From contig NC_016131.3 of NCBI RefSeq assembly GCF_000005505.3, positions 26,403,001-26,467,000 of the forward strand: 64,000 nucleotides of DNA, given 5' to 3'. The notes below the pieces were generated by a model. That model did not search any database. It worked only from the letters and a program-made list of their open reading frames with translations, and was not told where the DNA came from. Position 1 is the stretch's first letter; every line of letters starts with the position of its first letter. This DNA comes from Brachypodium distachyon. Lineage: Eukaryota > Streptophyta > Magnoliopsida > Poales > Poaceae. The translations under genes were made by a program, and so were the position numbers. Positions 1 to 10,829 of this stretch are shown piece by piece.

Positions 1-889
1 TCGAATGGTGCATGCACGTACTAGCACGGCGTTGCGTGCTTGCATGCATGTCCTGGGTTGACTTTGACAAGAGGTCAAAGCAATAAAAAGAAAGTCAGCA
101 GGCTTGCATGCATGGGTCAGACGGTCGTCGGTGCCGTCATGTAGTAGTAGTACTGGTATGTGCAAATTGCATGCAAGTTGCCAAACCCCACCAGAAGTCT
201 CCAATCGACGGGATCGAATCTCTACCGGGCATGCTTGCCTGGCTGGCCTACGTTGACCTGTCACAACTGTTGAACAGGCTACAGTTGCATAGTCGTACGT
301 ACGTAGATGATCCTCATCAGTGGTCAGGAATCTGGAATTCTAGCAGCCTACCATGCTCACCGTTGAAACACAGATTGAAATTGACTCACTGAGTCACTGT
401 GAATGAATTAATTAACTCTGGAAATGTACATACATAAGCGTTGATCTATCGAGAAAGTCAGCCCCGGAAAGTCAACGGTTCAGGCATCGATCATCTCACG
501 GCACCTGCCTAGCTAGGTAATTAAGGGGATCATGATCATCGATCGATCTAAGAAAGCTTCATTCAATATTCTCCGTTTAGATCTCGTCTCGTGGTCTCGG
601 GCGCCCGGGATCGTTTCAACGGTACAGTTAATTCTGACGACTAGTGCTCTCCCAGGAGGAAAATTAATTAAGGGGCCGGCCAGAAAAAATAATCAATAAT
701 CAATTGCTTTTGAGCAAGTGTTGTGAAGACTTGGCATGCATCATGACCGTCGAACATATATTCGGACTGCAGTTATACCCGATCCTTTCGACGACGCACG
801 AGACCTGCTACTCTCTCTAGGTGGTAGCGCTTTCCTACCTACCAACAGTCCGGCATGTGCGCGAAAATTAAAGCGCCAGCGACATGACA
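1..889. other. Low-copy intergenic DNA at left edge
   Basis: No reading frame here looks like a conserved protein. The stretch is rich in CATGCATG, CTAGCTAG and GATCGATC tracts, which recur in the low-copy parts of this window (also 9.7-10.4 kb and 36-37.3 kb) and are scarce in the transposons. It contains the W-box block at 51-113, annotated separately. Confidence 0.5.
51..113. promoter_or_regulatory. Palindromic W-box block
   Basis: Three W-box cores lie within 21 bp: TTGAC at 58-62, TTGAC at 64-68 and GGTCAA (TTGACC on the minus strand) at 73-78. WRKY proteins bind TTGAC(C/T), and clustered or inverted W-boxes are typical of pathogen-responsive promoters. The block lies 6.6 kb upstream of the WRKY gene. 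It recurs inverted at 36201-36273 with the cores kept. A regulatory role is inferred. Confidence 0.45.
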
Positions 890-894
890 TGCAA

Positions 895-1194
895 TGTTGG
901 CTTTGCGCAAAGATCAATCGCATGAATACGCACACGCACAAACGATCACACAATTATTCGGCTAAGGGCGCGTATCGTGTCCTCTATTTTTTGTTTATTT
1001 TTTTCTCAAATATCTCACACTCAAATCCCACGTTACAAACTCTATGACCAGGTGTGTATATATACACAACCCCGCTGCCTAAAGGTTAGACCTACTCGGA
1101 CTGGAGCTCTAATCAACAACTCAAACTATGAAACCAACACCGTAACACACTACGGATCCTACCTTGACTCAACTACACAAGATTAGTCCTAACA
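895..1194 (-). repeat. 3' LTR of the small copia-type element
   Basis: About 300 bp and closely similar to 1884-2184. It contains a short TATATATACAC stretch at about 1055-1065 that could supply a TATA box in the plus sense. It is bordered on its right by the polypurine tract, which makes it the 3' LTR of a minus-strand element. Confidence 0.85.
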
Positions 1195-1210
1195 ATCTCC
1201 CCCTAATCTT
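1195..1210 (-). other. Polypurine tract
   Basis: The reverse complement contains AGGGGGAGATTG immediately before the 3' LTR, matching the polypurine tract of plant copia elements. Confidence 0.8.
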
Positions 1211-1869
1211 GAAGTTGTTATCTTCCGCGCTCCTCCTGCTTTTGGCTTTCTTTTCAGCTTCACGACTCGTCGACTCAACTCAATGCATGATCCGGACTAC
1301 CAGCCCACGCGGACACATCTCGTGTGCTACGTGCAGATTAGACACACCATTAATCTCACGCAGGAACTCAACTAAACTGGTCATGGTCCCACTACACGCC
1401 AAGCTTGATCTTCTCGTCGAGACACGCAGATGACCACATGCCACCTTGTCTGCACGCACGTCAATCTCTTGCTCCGATGACACACCATATCGGACAACCT
1501 TCGACCGTGACGCACCTCCACTGCAACAGAGCCCCACACAGACGAGCACTTTGGACACAATCATGACTCATGGACGCTGACGCTAAAACACATAACTCCT
1601 CAACGAGCTTGCCGACGACAGTTTGCCCTTTCCGGCAATCAGTACTATGATCTCCCGTCACTAGAAGATCGGCCCACCACAACGACAACTCGATCCAATC
1701 CGCCGCACGTTGCTCCGTCAGGGAGCCGCCGATTGCCTGCTCCGATCGGACACCACTCCCTCGCCAATCACCCGCTTTGATCCACGGACGCCGCTCCGTC
1801 GCCGTTGCCTGCCCCGAGGCGCTAGCACATCGCCTCCCCGAGACAAGCGCGTCTTCAAATCTTGACCTC

Positions 1870-1883
1870 ACTCTGATACCAAA
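1870..1883 (-). other. Primer-binding site (iMet-tRNA type)
   Basis: The reverse complement reads TTTGGTATCAGAG directly after the 5' LTR, the standard primer-binding site of plant copia elements. It fixes the element's orientation as minus. Confidence 0.85.
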
Positions 1884-2184
1884 TGTTGGCTTTGCCCAAA
1901 GATCAATCACATGAAGACGCACACGCACAAACGATCACACAATTATTTGGCTAAGGACACGTATTGTGTCCTCTATTTTTCTTTTTAATTCTTTCTCAAA
2001 TATCTCACATTCAAATCCCACGTTATAAACTCTATGATCAGGAGTGTGTATATACACAACCCCACTGCCTAAACGCTAGACCTACTCGGACTGGACTTCT
2101 AATCAACAATTCAAACCAGGAAACCAACACCGTAACACACCACGGATCCTACCTTGACTCAACTACACAAGATTAGTCCTAACA
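1884..2184 (-). repeat. 5' LTR of the small copia-type element
   Basis: It pairs with 895-1194 with scattered substitutions, and the primer-binding site abuts it on the left. A TGT...ACA inverted end is present on both LTRs. Confidence 0.85.
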
Positions 2185-2189
2185 TGCAT

Positions 2190-3729
2190 CCATGCCTCCA
2201 TGGGAAGCACAGGTTACACGTGCTCCGGAGTCCGGACGGAAAATACAGCGAGCTCGATCCGGCCGGGATCGATCGAAAGTTGCATGCAGGCCCGGCACGA
2301 AGAAATTAATTAACACGTGCATTGCGTGCGTCATAGCTAGCTAGCTAGTGGAAGTTGTTACAGCAGAGCCGTATTGTCTATCGATCGATCGAGCCAGGAG
2401 ATTCTTTCGGCCGGCCGGTTTGCTGGTAGGAGATCGATCGGTCGAACACTTTGATTACAATCGGGCACACGTGCATACGTAATCGTGTGCTATATCGATT
2501 TCGATTTAGTAATCCGGTCCAATAAGGACGCACGTACACAGATACGTACTATACAAGTACACATTCAGAGCTAATTAAGGCACTGGTCCGTGCCGGTTGC
2601 CCGTTAATAACTTAAGACAGTACTGTAAAAAACAAACATCCGCAGGTCGCCGTCAGCCGATAAAGCTGTCGGTCGTCGAGATTAACCCCACTTCAGCTGG
2701 TCGGCCGCCGGTCAGAGCGAGTGAGCGAGCGTCCTTTATTCTCTAATTTGCTATTAATTCCCTCGACGATGATCAATCAAAACGGCCGGCGTCAACAACC
2801 AGCGAATCCACATCGACGCTCACGTAGAACCTATACTATTAAGCTGGAAAATTATATGAATATTGTATAGGTAATAAGTTTGCAATAAAACAACGACGAG
2901 TATTTAGAAACGGAGGAAGTTCACGGAGTCAGAAAAAAGAACCATTAGGTTTATTACACTATAATCGTGGAGTTCATATGTAGATTTGGATCCAATTTCT
3001 ATTGAATTTGGTGACTTTCAGTGAGTTCATCCAGCTCCGCCACTGATACTAAAAGCGATATACTAATACTATATAGGCGCCCCGCCATGTACACTGATGG
3101 AGAAAATTATACTCCATGATCAGCACGTGCGCGCGTGTGTAAAATCGATCGACCAGAGTTCGTGTGAACGCATGCCCGCGCGGGCCCACCAATCTAATTG
3201 GTCTCCTTTGGGGTGATACGCAAGCAGATCCGCCGCAAGACCGCCGGACGACGTCTTCAGCTGTTTAGGTTCCATTTATTCTTGTTCTTCTCCTTCTTTC
3301 TAATTAAACCAGATTTGCCGTTACTAACTTCTTCTTATTAAGCGTGATCGAATTTGTTGGATTCGACGGGATCTATTTTTGTTCGTCCGTCTCATACATG
3401 CATATATCTCCACGAGACGACCAGTTAATAGTCTGTCTGTGGGTCAAACCAGTTGACCACATCCATGCATATGCATGCATCCAAGTACGTGTACAAGTAC
3501 CTACTGGTCAGCACGTGCTAGGTTGATAGGTCCCCAAAATCTCTATCATGTATCCCGTCAAGATTCGCGCGAGGCTTTCTGATCAACAGGAAAGAAAAAA
3601 GGCAGCTCTTTTTTCGAGGTGCATGCATGCATGCGTCCTCTCAAACAAAGGGAAGGTCTATTAGTAATTGTTCTTCGGAAAAAGAAGAAGAAGAAGAAAG
3701 GAAGGGCCCGAAGCTTGTGGGGACCACCA
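2190..3729. other. Intergenic DNA with MITE relics
   Basis: No gene is supported. Around 2890-2910 a TATTTAGAAACGGAGG string is a worn Stowaway-type terminus. At 3032-3047 a CCAGCTCCGCCACTG end matches the termini of the hAT-type MITE at 8079-8209, but no partner end is visible. The rest is CATGCATG/CGATCGAT-rich low-copy sequence. Confidence 0.5.
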
Positions 3730-3918
3730 GTCAACTACGGTGCGTACCACCTTGCGTTGCACGAGTCAAAGACGCAGCGAAGAGTCAAGACCGATCCCAA
3801 GTAACGGGCCAAGTCAAACAGAAACACCGCAGCGCGCCCACCGTCTCTGACATCCCGGGCCCCCTTGCCAGACAGGCGGCTAGGCAGCTGGCCGGTCTCA
3901 CTTGAGCTCGTGATTGAC
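3730..3918. promoter_or_regulatory. Cluster of five W-box cores
   Basis: GTCAA (TTGAC on the minus strand) occurs at 3730-3734, 3765-3769, 3784-3788 and 3813-3817, and TTGAC at 3914-3918. Five cores in 190 bp is several times the chance expectation. The cluster lies 2.8 kb upstream of the WRKY start. Group IIa WRKY genes are often cross- or auto-regulated through W-boxes, but use of this cluster is inference. Confidence 0.35.
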
Positions 3919-6221
3919 TTTTTCTAGGATAGCCGGAAGCGGCGGGTCGCGGGCAACTCCCTTTTTTTCTCTGAGGTCCAACGGCCGGGATGGTGGGGCG
4001 GCTCGGGGCTAGCTAGCTCGCGCGTGTTCCACGTGCTCAGACACACACACACACTGAGCTGGAGAGCTGGAGTCGTAGTACAGCTCAAGTGAAGCTATAC
4101 TTTTCTAAAAATTTAAAAAAACTTCCATGATGTACTACTATGTGCATGTCTGAACAACAAAACTGTACACACTTTCGTTAAACAAAAGGACAAAATCGTT
4201 CCCGTACGTATCTATTAGCTTAATAATCTATCTAGCCACAGGAAGAATCATAACGATCCCCTTCCCGTTCTCAGAGATTGATAATTATCTGAAACAGGCG
4301 TGCCGCGTGCTATTAAACGTGTTACACGTGGAGGAAAAAAATGCAGTTCGATCTGTTGGTATAGTAGCTGAAGATTCGATGCATACGGGCAGCTATATAA
4401 ATATGCCCATGTGCATCAACTTGGATATGCTAGCTACTCTATTGCTTTCCAACAGAAAAAGGCTCATCGATCGCAAGAAACACCGGAAATAAAAGTACTG
4501 TACTAGCTACCTGCAAGCCTGCAACTCTCGCCGAGTTCAATTCACACGTGCGAACAACCAAATGTATGTTGCAGGGGTTTCATTCACTACACGATTTATA
4601 ACTAATCTGGTCACAGTTTGCTTGATACTAGGAGTTTATATCTGCACGTGCGCCGTATGGATGCGTATATCTTTCTTCCGGAAATAAAACGTGCACCACA
4701 TGCATGCATGAAACCTTTCTGATTCTTTCTAGCATGTGTTTATCTTTACGAGAATGAATGCGTGGTGAAGCACACCGACTTGGTGGCCGGCCACCTTTCA
4801 CCTTTGATGTGGTCTAGTAGGTGTCGTAAGAAATTTGGAAATATTGATCCGAAGAGATTTTAAAGTAATGCCCGTTCAAGAGAGATGTCCCAAACAAGTG
4901 AACAACCCGATTAAATTAGTTATAGTCGATTGCTCCTGTTTTCGTGGATGAAGTCTATGGACTATTTTACACACAACAGCTATTTGACTACGCTCTACTA
5001 CTAGCTCCTCTTAATTAAATCACCAGCTAGCCTAGCTACCTCCATTCCAGAAATGATCAAGATTCAAGGAAAAGATCAACAAATTAGGGTGACCTGGTCG
5101 CTGTTACTTGCCCATTCTTTCTCGGCTAGTGGTGGCTGCATGCATGGTAGAGTCTTGGCATGAGTCTTGGGCAGCTTACGAAGAGATCAAGCTAGCCAGA
5201 TTTGGTTTTGACAGGACTACGTACGGAGTATTAAGCTAGGTCCAAAACCCTGCCGGGCGCCGGCTGCTAGTAGATTTATTGATCTGGAATTCTCGATCAC
5301 TGCCGATTCTTTGTCGGATCACGTCAACTCAAAGTCTAGGTCGTTTGGAGACAAAATCCAAGTGTTAGGTTCTAACCGTGCTGACATCTGGTGGAAATCC
5401 AAGGCAGGACAAGGCGCCAATTAAAACCACCATGCATGTTTTTTTAGATGAAACCACCATGTTGTTACTCGTGAGCGGACAGTGTCATCTCCTCTTCCGT
5501 TTTAATATATATTTTATCTGAGTGATTCAAAAAACAATCTCTAGCATGTGCAATTGTGTAACCCTAGTATTTACTTACTCCTCCGTCACCAAATAAGTGA
5601 CTTGGACTTGAAATCCTACTTACTACCATATTTAAGATAAAAATTTCACTCATGTTCTGTCCATGTGTCAAGTTGACGTGGCGCCCTTACTCGAGGCGTA
5701 ATTCAGCTGCAGGGACAATCAAAATTATTGCAAGGAAAAAGTTCCAAATCAATCTTTTGCTGGTTTTCTTTTGTCTCAGAGGACTGTGATTTCTGTTATG
5801 GTTTTGTTGTTTCTGAAACGACGGAAAAATAACTATGTCTAAATCGATCCCAATCACTAAGATTCGTGTAAGATTCATACTGTATTAGCAGAAATGATGA
5901 CAAATTTTTTAATCGGATGGTTATGATGATCGTGGACGGAGAAATGGACACTCCGTTTTTGTTAACCCGGCCTACAAACGGTTGTGCGACTGACACCTGA
6001 TGGGAGCACGGGCCGGGGCGACGACAACGATGCTAAAGTTGGATGTTTGATGTCTCGGTTTGGGACGGTCGGACGGAGAACACCTACTAATGGATTTGAT
6101 CAATTGAAACAATACCAAGTGGAGTTTCAAAAGGCGCTCCTGGTCTCGATTAATCCATGGTCGGAGTGCCAAATCGTAACCATCCCAGCTTAGCTGCTGG
6201 CCGAGCATCGAGTGGCTCCCC
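3919..6221. other. Intergenic DNA upstream of the WRKY gene
   Basis: No conserved reading frame is seen. A half Stowaway-type end (ACTCCTCCGTCACCAAATAAG) begins at about 5577 without a clear partner. Other content is low-copy DNA with ACACACAC and CTAGCTAG tracts. Confidence 0.45.
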
Positions 6222-6293
6222 TTGACCAAATGGAGGACCCCCAGGCCGAGCTGAGAGTGTGCTTCTGCCCACCCACTTGTTGAACTCTTGACC
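6222..6293 (+). promoter_or_regulatory. Two proximal W-boxes (TTGACC)
   Basis: TTGACC occurs at 6222-6227 and 6288-6293, about 240-310 bp upstream of the TATA box of the WRKY gene. Both are on the gene's strand. Spacing and position suit auto- or cross-regulation by WRKY factors, which is known for group IIa genes in cereals; here it is inferred. Confidence 0.5.
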
Positions 6294-6534
6294 AATTAAA
6301 CCCATCGCTGAAATCCACACACAAAAATTGAAAAATACCACTCGATCGTCCTACTGCGTCCAGCTCCAAAATTAATTAATATTCCGTCGCGGTCATGACC
6401 AAGACGACGAAGAAAGACGACGACAAAGCCCGGCCCGCTTCCAGGCAAGAAGAAGAAGAAGAAGATGCCTTCTTCGTCCTTCCAACGCCTTCTCACCAAA
6501 CATCCGATGTCCCCTCCACCTTCTCTCGTTCCCC

Positions 6535-6542
6535 TATATATA
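6535..6542 (+). promoter_or_regulatory. TATA box of the WRKY gene
   Basis: TATATATA lies 178 bp before the ATG. Transcription would start at about 6565-6575, giving a 5' leader of about 150 nt that includes a CTT microsatellite (6608-6630). Confidence 0.6.
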
Positions 6543-6607
6543 CTGCCGTGAGTAGTTCCATCACCAAGCTCGTGCGCATTCCTCCACCTAGCTAGCTTCC
6601 CGGCCGC

Positions 6608-6630
6608 CTTCTTCTTCTTCTTCTTCTTCT
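6608..6630 (+). repeat. CTT microsatellite in the 5' leader
   Basis: Seven to eight CTT units. Pyrimidine-rich CTT tracts are common in plant 5' leaders. A second GAA-type tract lies at 6449-6463. Confidence 0.7.
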
Positions 6631-6720
6631 CCGGCTTGCCCCTGCTAAGAATCTTGAACGCTTTCTCCTGCTGATTCGATTTGATTCCTCGAGGCCCAAT
6701 TAACAACGGCGGCGGCGGCC

Positions 6721-7822
6721 ATGGATGAGCAGTGGGCGACGACCGGGCAGCAGCCTTCCCTGAGCCTGGGCCTCACCGTCGGCGCCGTGCCCATGAGGCG
6801 GGCCGCTGCGCCGGCGGCCACCACCAGGGTTCTCGTCGAGGAGGACTTCATGTCCGTCAAGAAGGGCAACCACGAGGTCGAGGCGCTGGAGGCGGAGCTG
6901 CGGCGCGTGGGCGAGGAGAACCGGCGGCTGGGCGAGATGCTCCGCGCGCTCGTCCACAAGTACGCCGACTTGCAAGCCAAGGTCACCGCCATGGCGGCGG
7001 CCGCGGCGGTGCAAGCGGAAGCCAATAACAACAACCACCAGCAGTCGTCGACAACCGCGTCCGAGGAGGGCGGCGGCTCCGCGGCGTCCCCGTCCAGGAA
7101 CAAGCGCGTCCGCAGCGACGACGGCAGCGGCGCCGGCGCCGGATTCGTCACCGTCGCCGCCGTCGCCGACCACACCGAGTGCACGTCCGCCGCCGCCGCC
7201 GTCAAGGTCAACAGCGGCAGCAAGGTGTCCCGGCGCTTCGTCCACGCCGACCCCGCCGACCTCAGCCTCGTAAGTACCGAAATCCCCCACAACAAACAAT
7301 CCGTCGAACACCTGGCGTGCAGCCATCCATCCATCCATCACCTTCTTCTTCCTCGTGATCATCGATGGCTGATTACTTAATTGATTGCAGGTGGTGAAGG
7401 ACGGGTACCAATGGCGGAAGTACGGGCAGAAGGTGACCAAGGACAACCCGTGCCCCAGGGCCTACTTCCGGTGCTCCTTCGCGCCGGCGTGCCCCGTCAA
7501 GAAGAAAGTGCAGCGCAGCGCCGACGACAAGGCGCTGCTCGTCGCCACCTACGAGGGCGACCACAACCACGCCCAGCCGCTCGCCACCGGCACAGCCGCC
7601 AAGAACTCCGCCTCCAAGCCCGCGCCGCCGCTCGGGCTGCAAGAGCAGCAGCGGAAGCAGCAGCAGGAGGCGGCGGCGATGGCGGCGGAGCGGGAAACGG
7701 CGGAGAGGAAGAACCTGGCGGAGCAGATGGCGGCGACGCTGACGAGGGACCCGGGGTTCAAGGCGGCGCTCGTCTCCGCGCTCTCCGGCCGGATCCTCGA
7801 GCTCTCACCGGCAAACAACTGA
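6721..7822 (+). CDS. WRKY transcription factor, group IIa (OsWRKY28/71-like)
   Basis: Two exons, 6721-7269 and 7391-7822, are joined in phase 0 across a GT-AG intron (donor CTC|GTAAGT, acceptor TTGCAG|GTGGTG), giving 326 aa. The ATG sits in a GGCGGCC context below a TATA box. Residues 14-18 (LSLGL) form an LxLxL repression-type motif. Residues 52-88 are a leucine-zipper coiled coil used by group IIa WRKYs for pairing. A basic NKR stretch near 119 may be a nuclear signal. WRKYGQK is at 191-197 and the zinc finger is C211-X5-C217-X23-H241-X-H243. The conserved C-terminal helix with LAEQMA and ILELSP ends the protein. The family binds W-boxes in the nucleus and, in cereals, mostly restrains defence and gibberellin/ABA responses. 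N-terminal residues look closest to rice WRKY28/WRKY71; the exact orthologue is not certain. This is the only intact host gene seen. Confidence 0.95.
7270..7390 (+). other. Intron of the WRKY gene
   Basis: 121 bp with GTAAGT donor and TTGCAG acceptor, in phase 0, seven codons before WRKYGQK. It contains a short CATC repeat at about 7322-7340. Reading through it breaks the conserved domain, while splicing restores it exactly. Confidence 0.9.
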
Positions 7823-8078
7823 TAGAGAGAGATCCGGCCGTTGAGGGATCAGGAGAGATTAACTGTATATAATTACTCGATTAGCTCTGCATGCTGCATA
7901 GAATTGTGCGACATTTTTAGTAGCAGTAGGTTAAAGATTACACATTCCTGAGGAGGGATTGATATTACATTTTTCATTATTCCTGTAATCTCGGCAATCA
8001 ATTGATCCATTTATTAGGAGAGAACCCGGTTATTCGAACAGAAAATTGTTGCTATATATTCTTGGAGAGCAATGTAAT
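7823..8078 (+). other. Probable 3' UTR and downstream flank of the WRKY gene
   Basis: AT-rich and non-coding, following the TGA at 7820-7822. No canonical AATAAA is present; plant polyadenylation signals are loose, so the 3' end cannot be placed. Confidence 0.4.
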
Positions 8079-8209
8079 CAGTGGCGGAGCCGGAAACTGT
8101 AAAAGAATGGTGCTAAAATAGGACTAATGGTGCTAAACTTGTGGATTTTCCATACTTATAAACAAAATACTTAATAGATCCTCATAGCACGGATCCTGCC
8201 TCCGCCCTG
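8079..8209. mobile_element. hAT-type MITE (131 bp)
   Basis: The ends CAGTGGCGGAGCCGG (left) and, reversed, CAGGGCGGAGGCAGG (right) form imperfect terminal inverted repeats. The flanks AATGTAAT (8071-8078) and, on the right, (G)ATGTAAT match in 7 of 8 bases, the 8-bp duplication typical of hAT elements. The inside is non-coding. Confidence 0.7.
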
Positions 8210-9659
8210 GATGTAATGTTTTGGTTTTGTTTTCTTAGGAGAAACAATTTTTCGATAAAGGGGTTTTTTAGTGTCTTAGGAGAAACAATTAAGTAACAAA
8301 GTTGCAGGTTGACTTAAAATACTTGTTTCTCGTAGCTATTCAAGATTCTTTTGTTTCTCTGTACTCAAAGAAAACTCGATTATCGGATTGGATGGTTGTA
8401 GTATCGACTTAGAGATAGCTATTTCACAATTGCGTATGGAGGCCTTCCATGGTCAAGAAAAAAAATCAGTACAATTAAAACTAAACCTACAAAAGCTATA
8501 TGCTAATGTAGTCAAATCAGCCGTGTCCGCCCTATATTCATTGAACCCAATATAGCTCGGAGACAAACTTCTTGCAAATTAGAACTTCCAAATCGCCGAC
8601 TAATCAGCTACAATAAGGGTTGGACATATAAAACCAACTTGAATTTTACTAAAATGTGAAATAATCTACAAATGTGTGTAGAATCACGCGCCTCAATATT
8701 ACTTTCGAAGCAACATTAGTTAAATCAATTACTGCCTGGCTCCAAAACATAAAGCACATTTGACTATTTTTTTTCAATATCAAATGCGCAAATTTGCCAA
8801 TGATTTTGACTCGGAGTTTATGGAATTAGCAAAAGAACATATGATACGACACACAAGTATTTTACAAAAAAAATACTCCGTATTATTCTTTTTTTTAGAT
8901 GAACCTCCATATTATTCTTTGATGTCTAATTCATGTATTCTGGCATATGATAGTGGCTAAAGATTTTGAGCATCAACTACGTGCATATTAATCAATCCGT
9001 AATCACACTGCTCCACAGATTTCATCTGGATTTGTAACACGAGTCTACGGTGTTTCGAGCCATGAGATCCAAAACAAGACCGTGCCTAGCATGGGCATTA
9101 CAGTTTTTGAATTGCAACGCATGGCTCACGTGCTCGGAAGGAAACCGGGCGGAAGCGCGGGAAGCTAAGCAGCATCGGTGGACGGTGGGGCCCAGGAAGA
9201 CTAGTCAAGCGCGTGCCGGCGGCGGTCCGGTCAATCGTGCGTCGTCTCGTCCACGCTGGCAGTGACAGCGCTTAATTTACTGCTTAAGCCAGAGACCTTC
9301 TCCCCTTGGCTAAAAGTTGGATTTTCTCCACACACACAAAAAAGGCCGTTCCATTTTCTCGTACCACTTAGCCTGACGGAGTAGTCAAGTAATATTACTG
9401 ATGGACCAGCTGATGCATGGTTTAGTGCCGCTAGCCCAGTCAACTCATATCTGAAGCATCATTCTAGCTAAGCTGTTCATTTTGGACTCCACCAAAAAAA
9501 AAAGAAAAAAGAAATTTCCTTCCGATGGGCTGATGGACGACGTATTTTTTAACACAAAATAAGTCAAGGATATACTGTAATTTTTACTCTACTGGTTTCA
9601 TTTTGGACTCAACTGGTTTCATTAATGAATCCGGAACCTGGCTCCTTTTACTCTAAAAA
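8210..9659. other. Intergenic DNA downstream of the WRKY gene
   Basis: No gene is supported; short open frames lack any conserved motif. AT-rich to about 9000, then CG-richer with several TTGAC/GTCAA cores (for example near 9207 and 9230). Confidence 0.45.
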
Positions 9660-10440
9660 AAAGTTATTACATCCATTATATTGTATAGGCTAATTATTTC
9701 CCTATCGAGGGGACCGCGCGAATTAAGTGTGTCTTTGTCAGAGCACGTACGTACGTACGCCGCGCGCCAGAAGCTTCTGAGAACTCGTGGTCGTGACAAG
9801 CGCTGTCGCGAACCAACGAAAAAACGTACGTATATATATGTGTATACAAGTACGTACGGGGTGTATGTTTGTATGAACCTGCTTGGCGGGGTTTCATCTT
9901 AATAGATGGGGCCGGGGATTAGGTCCCTGTTTTCTTTAACGTACGGGCCGGGGTGGACTGGTCGATGAAACTGATCACTAGCCAGTAGTTTTGTTGTTCG
10001 ATCCCCTGCTCTATTTGACTGAAAATAACGGGCCGGAGCACGTGAGCAGGGACGTCAAACTGTCACGCTCACCCAGCTAAGCTAATTAACCGCCTAGCTG
10101 GACCAAAATTGGTCTCATCCGATCGCTCCGTGCGAGCGAGCTAGCTTGGAAGGTCCGGTCGAAAAGGACTTCGCCACTAGTCAGCCAAGACTATACTACC
10201 ACTAATATTTATGCTGCTGATGCATGGACACTTGACCAGTATACGTACTCAACCTCGGCTTAAACTAGCTAGCTAGGGAATCAAACAGGCCTGACTGCGG
10301 CGATCGAGCTGCCGATCCGGTCCAGGTATATATATTGCTCACCTGCCAACCTCGTGCGTGACCTGGATTAATTTCTCGTCAGAGACCAGACCATGCAGTT
10401 CAGTAGCAGCTGATTAGTTACTTGGTCCGATTCTTCGCCG
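9660..10440. repeat. Diverged segmental duplication, copy 1
   Basis: It matches 36490-37280 in the same orientation with many indels. Shared blocks include GTGTCTTTGTCAG, CCAGAAGCTTCTG, GTCGTGACAAG, CCGCCTAGCTGGAC, AAAATTGGTCTC, CTTGGAAGGTCCGGTCGA and GCTCACCTGCCAACCTCGTG. It does not look like a transposon: there are no terminal repeats and no coding. A TATATATA at about 10328 precedes a shared block, so it may be a duplicated promoter region; the gene it served is not identified. Confidence 0.7.
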
Positions 10441-10499
10441 GTTGTAAAAAGAGTACGGTTTTGCTATATTCAAGACGACCGCTGATTTTTAGTTAGGGA

Positions 10500-10777
10500 G
10501 AAGTCGATTTCTCAGCCATTGGACAAGGTTTAAGCATGAAGATGGATGAAAATCCGAGAGTAAAATGGTATCCATATATTAATTGAACGACCATGATACG
10601 TCGATTAAATTGGGATTTAAACATTTTCCTTAAATCCGATTCACATGAAATTTTGTCTAGGATTATCTTACATATATGTGAGCTCACACAAAAAGTTTCA
10701 GGCCAACGGGACAATGTTGAAAAGGATTTTGTTTCACAGATCAGGTGTTGCAACAAGGTTTACTACGATCGTGAAAG
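10500..10777. repeat. Left arm of a palindromic repeat
   Basis: Reverse-complement match to 35589-35905, strongest next to the centre (TTGCAACAAGGTTTAC, TTTTGTTTCACAGA, GCTCACATATATGTAAGA and their complements). The two arms now flank the LINE/CACTA/gypsy nest. The arms could be a foldback-type element; terminal repeats and target duplication are not visible, so the class stays open. Confidence 0.65.
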
Positions 10778-10799
10778 TTTTTTTTTTTGACGAAACACA
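10778..10799 (-). mobile_element. 3' end and poly(A) of a LINE
   Basis: On the minus strand this reads TGTTTCGTC followed by a run of A (poly-T at 10778-10788 on the plus strand), a typical plant LINE tail. The rest of the element is at 34938-35588; CACTA A separates the pieces. Confidence 0.65.
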
Positions 10800-10829
10800 C
10801 ACTGCTTCGGAAAAGGTTAGCAGCGGCGG

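Larger units (their letters stand above)
895..2184 (-). mobile_element. Small non-autonomous copia-type LTR retrotransposon
   Basis: Two direct repeats of about 300 bp (895-1194 and 1884-2184) flank 689 bp of internal DNA. On the minus strand each LTR starts TGTTAGG and ends CCAACA. Next to the 5' LTR (on the right) is TTTGGTATCAGAG, the usual plant copia primer-binding site complementary to initiator-Met tRNA. Before the 3' LTR (on the left) is the polypurine tract AGGGGGAGATTG. Flanks TGCAA (890-894) and TGCAT (2185-2189) are a 5-bp target duplication with one change. The inside codes for no gag or pol that I recognise, so the element must have depended on enzymes supplied in trans. Confidence 0.9.

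Noticed and set aside
1461..1928. 155-codon minus-strand frame in the small LTR element as a gag
   Set aside because: No capsid or zinc-knuckle motif; it crosses from the internal region into the 5' LTR.
6645..7446. Long minus-strand frames (229-248 codons) over WRKY exon 1
   Set aside because: They are GC-rich shadows of the WRKY coding strand with no conserved domain; the plus strand has a WRKY domain, intron and TATA box.
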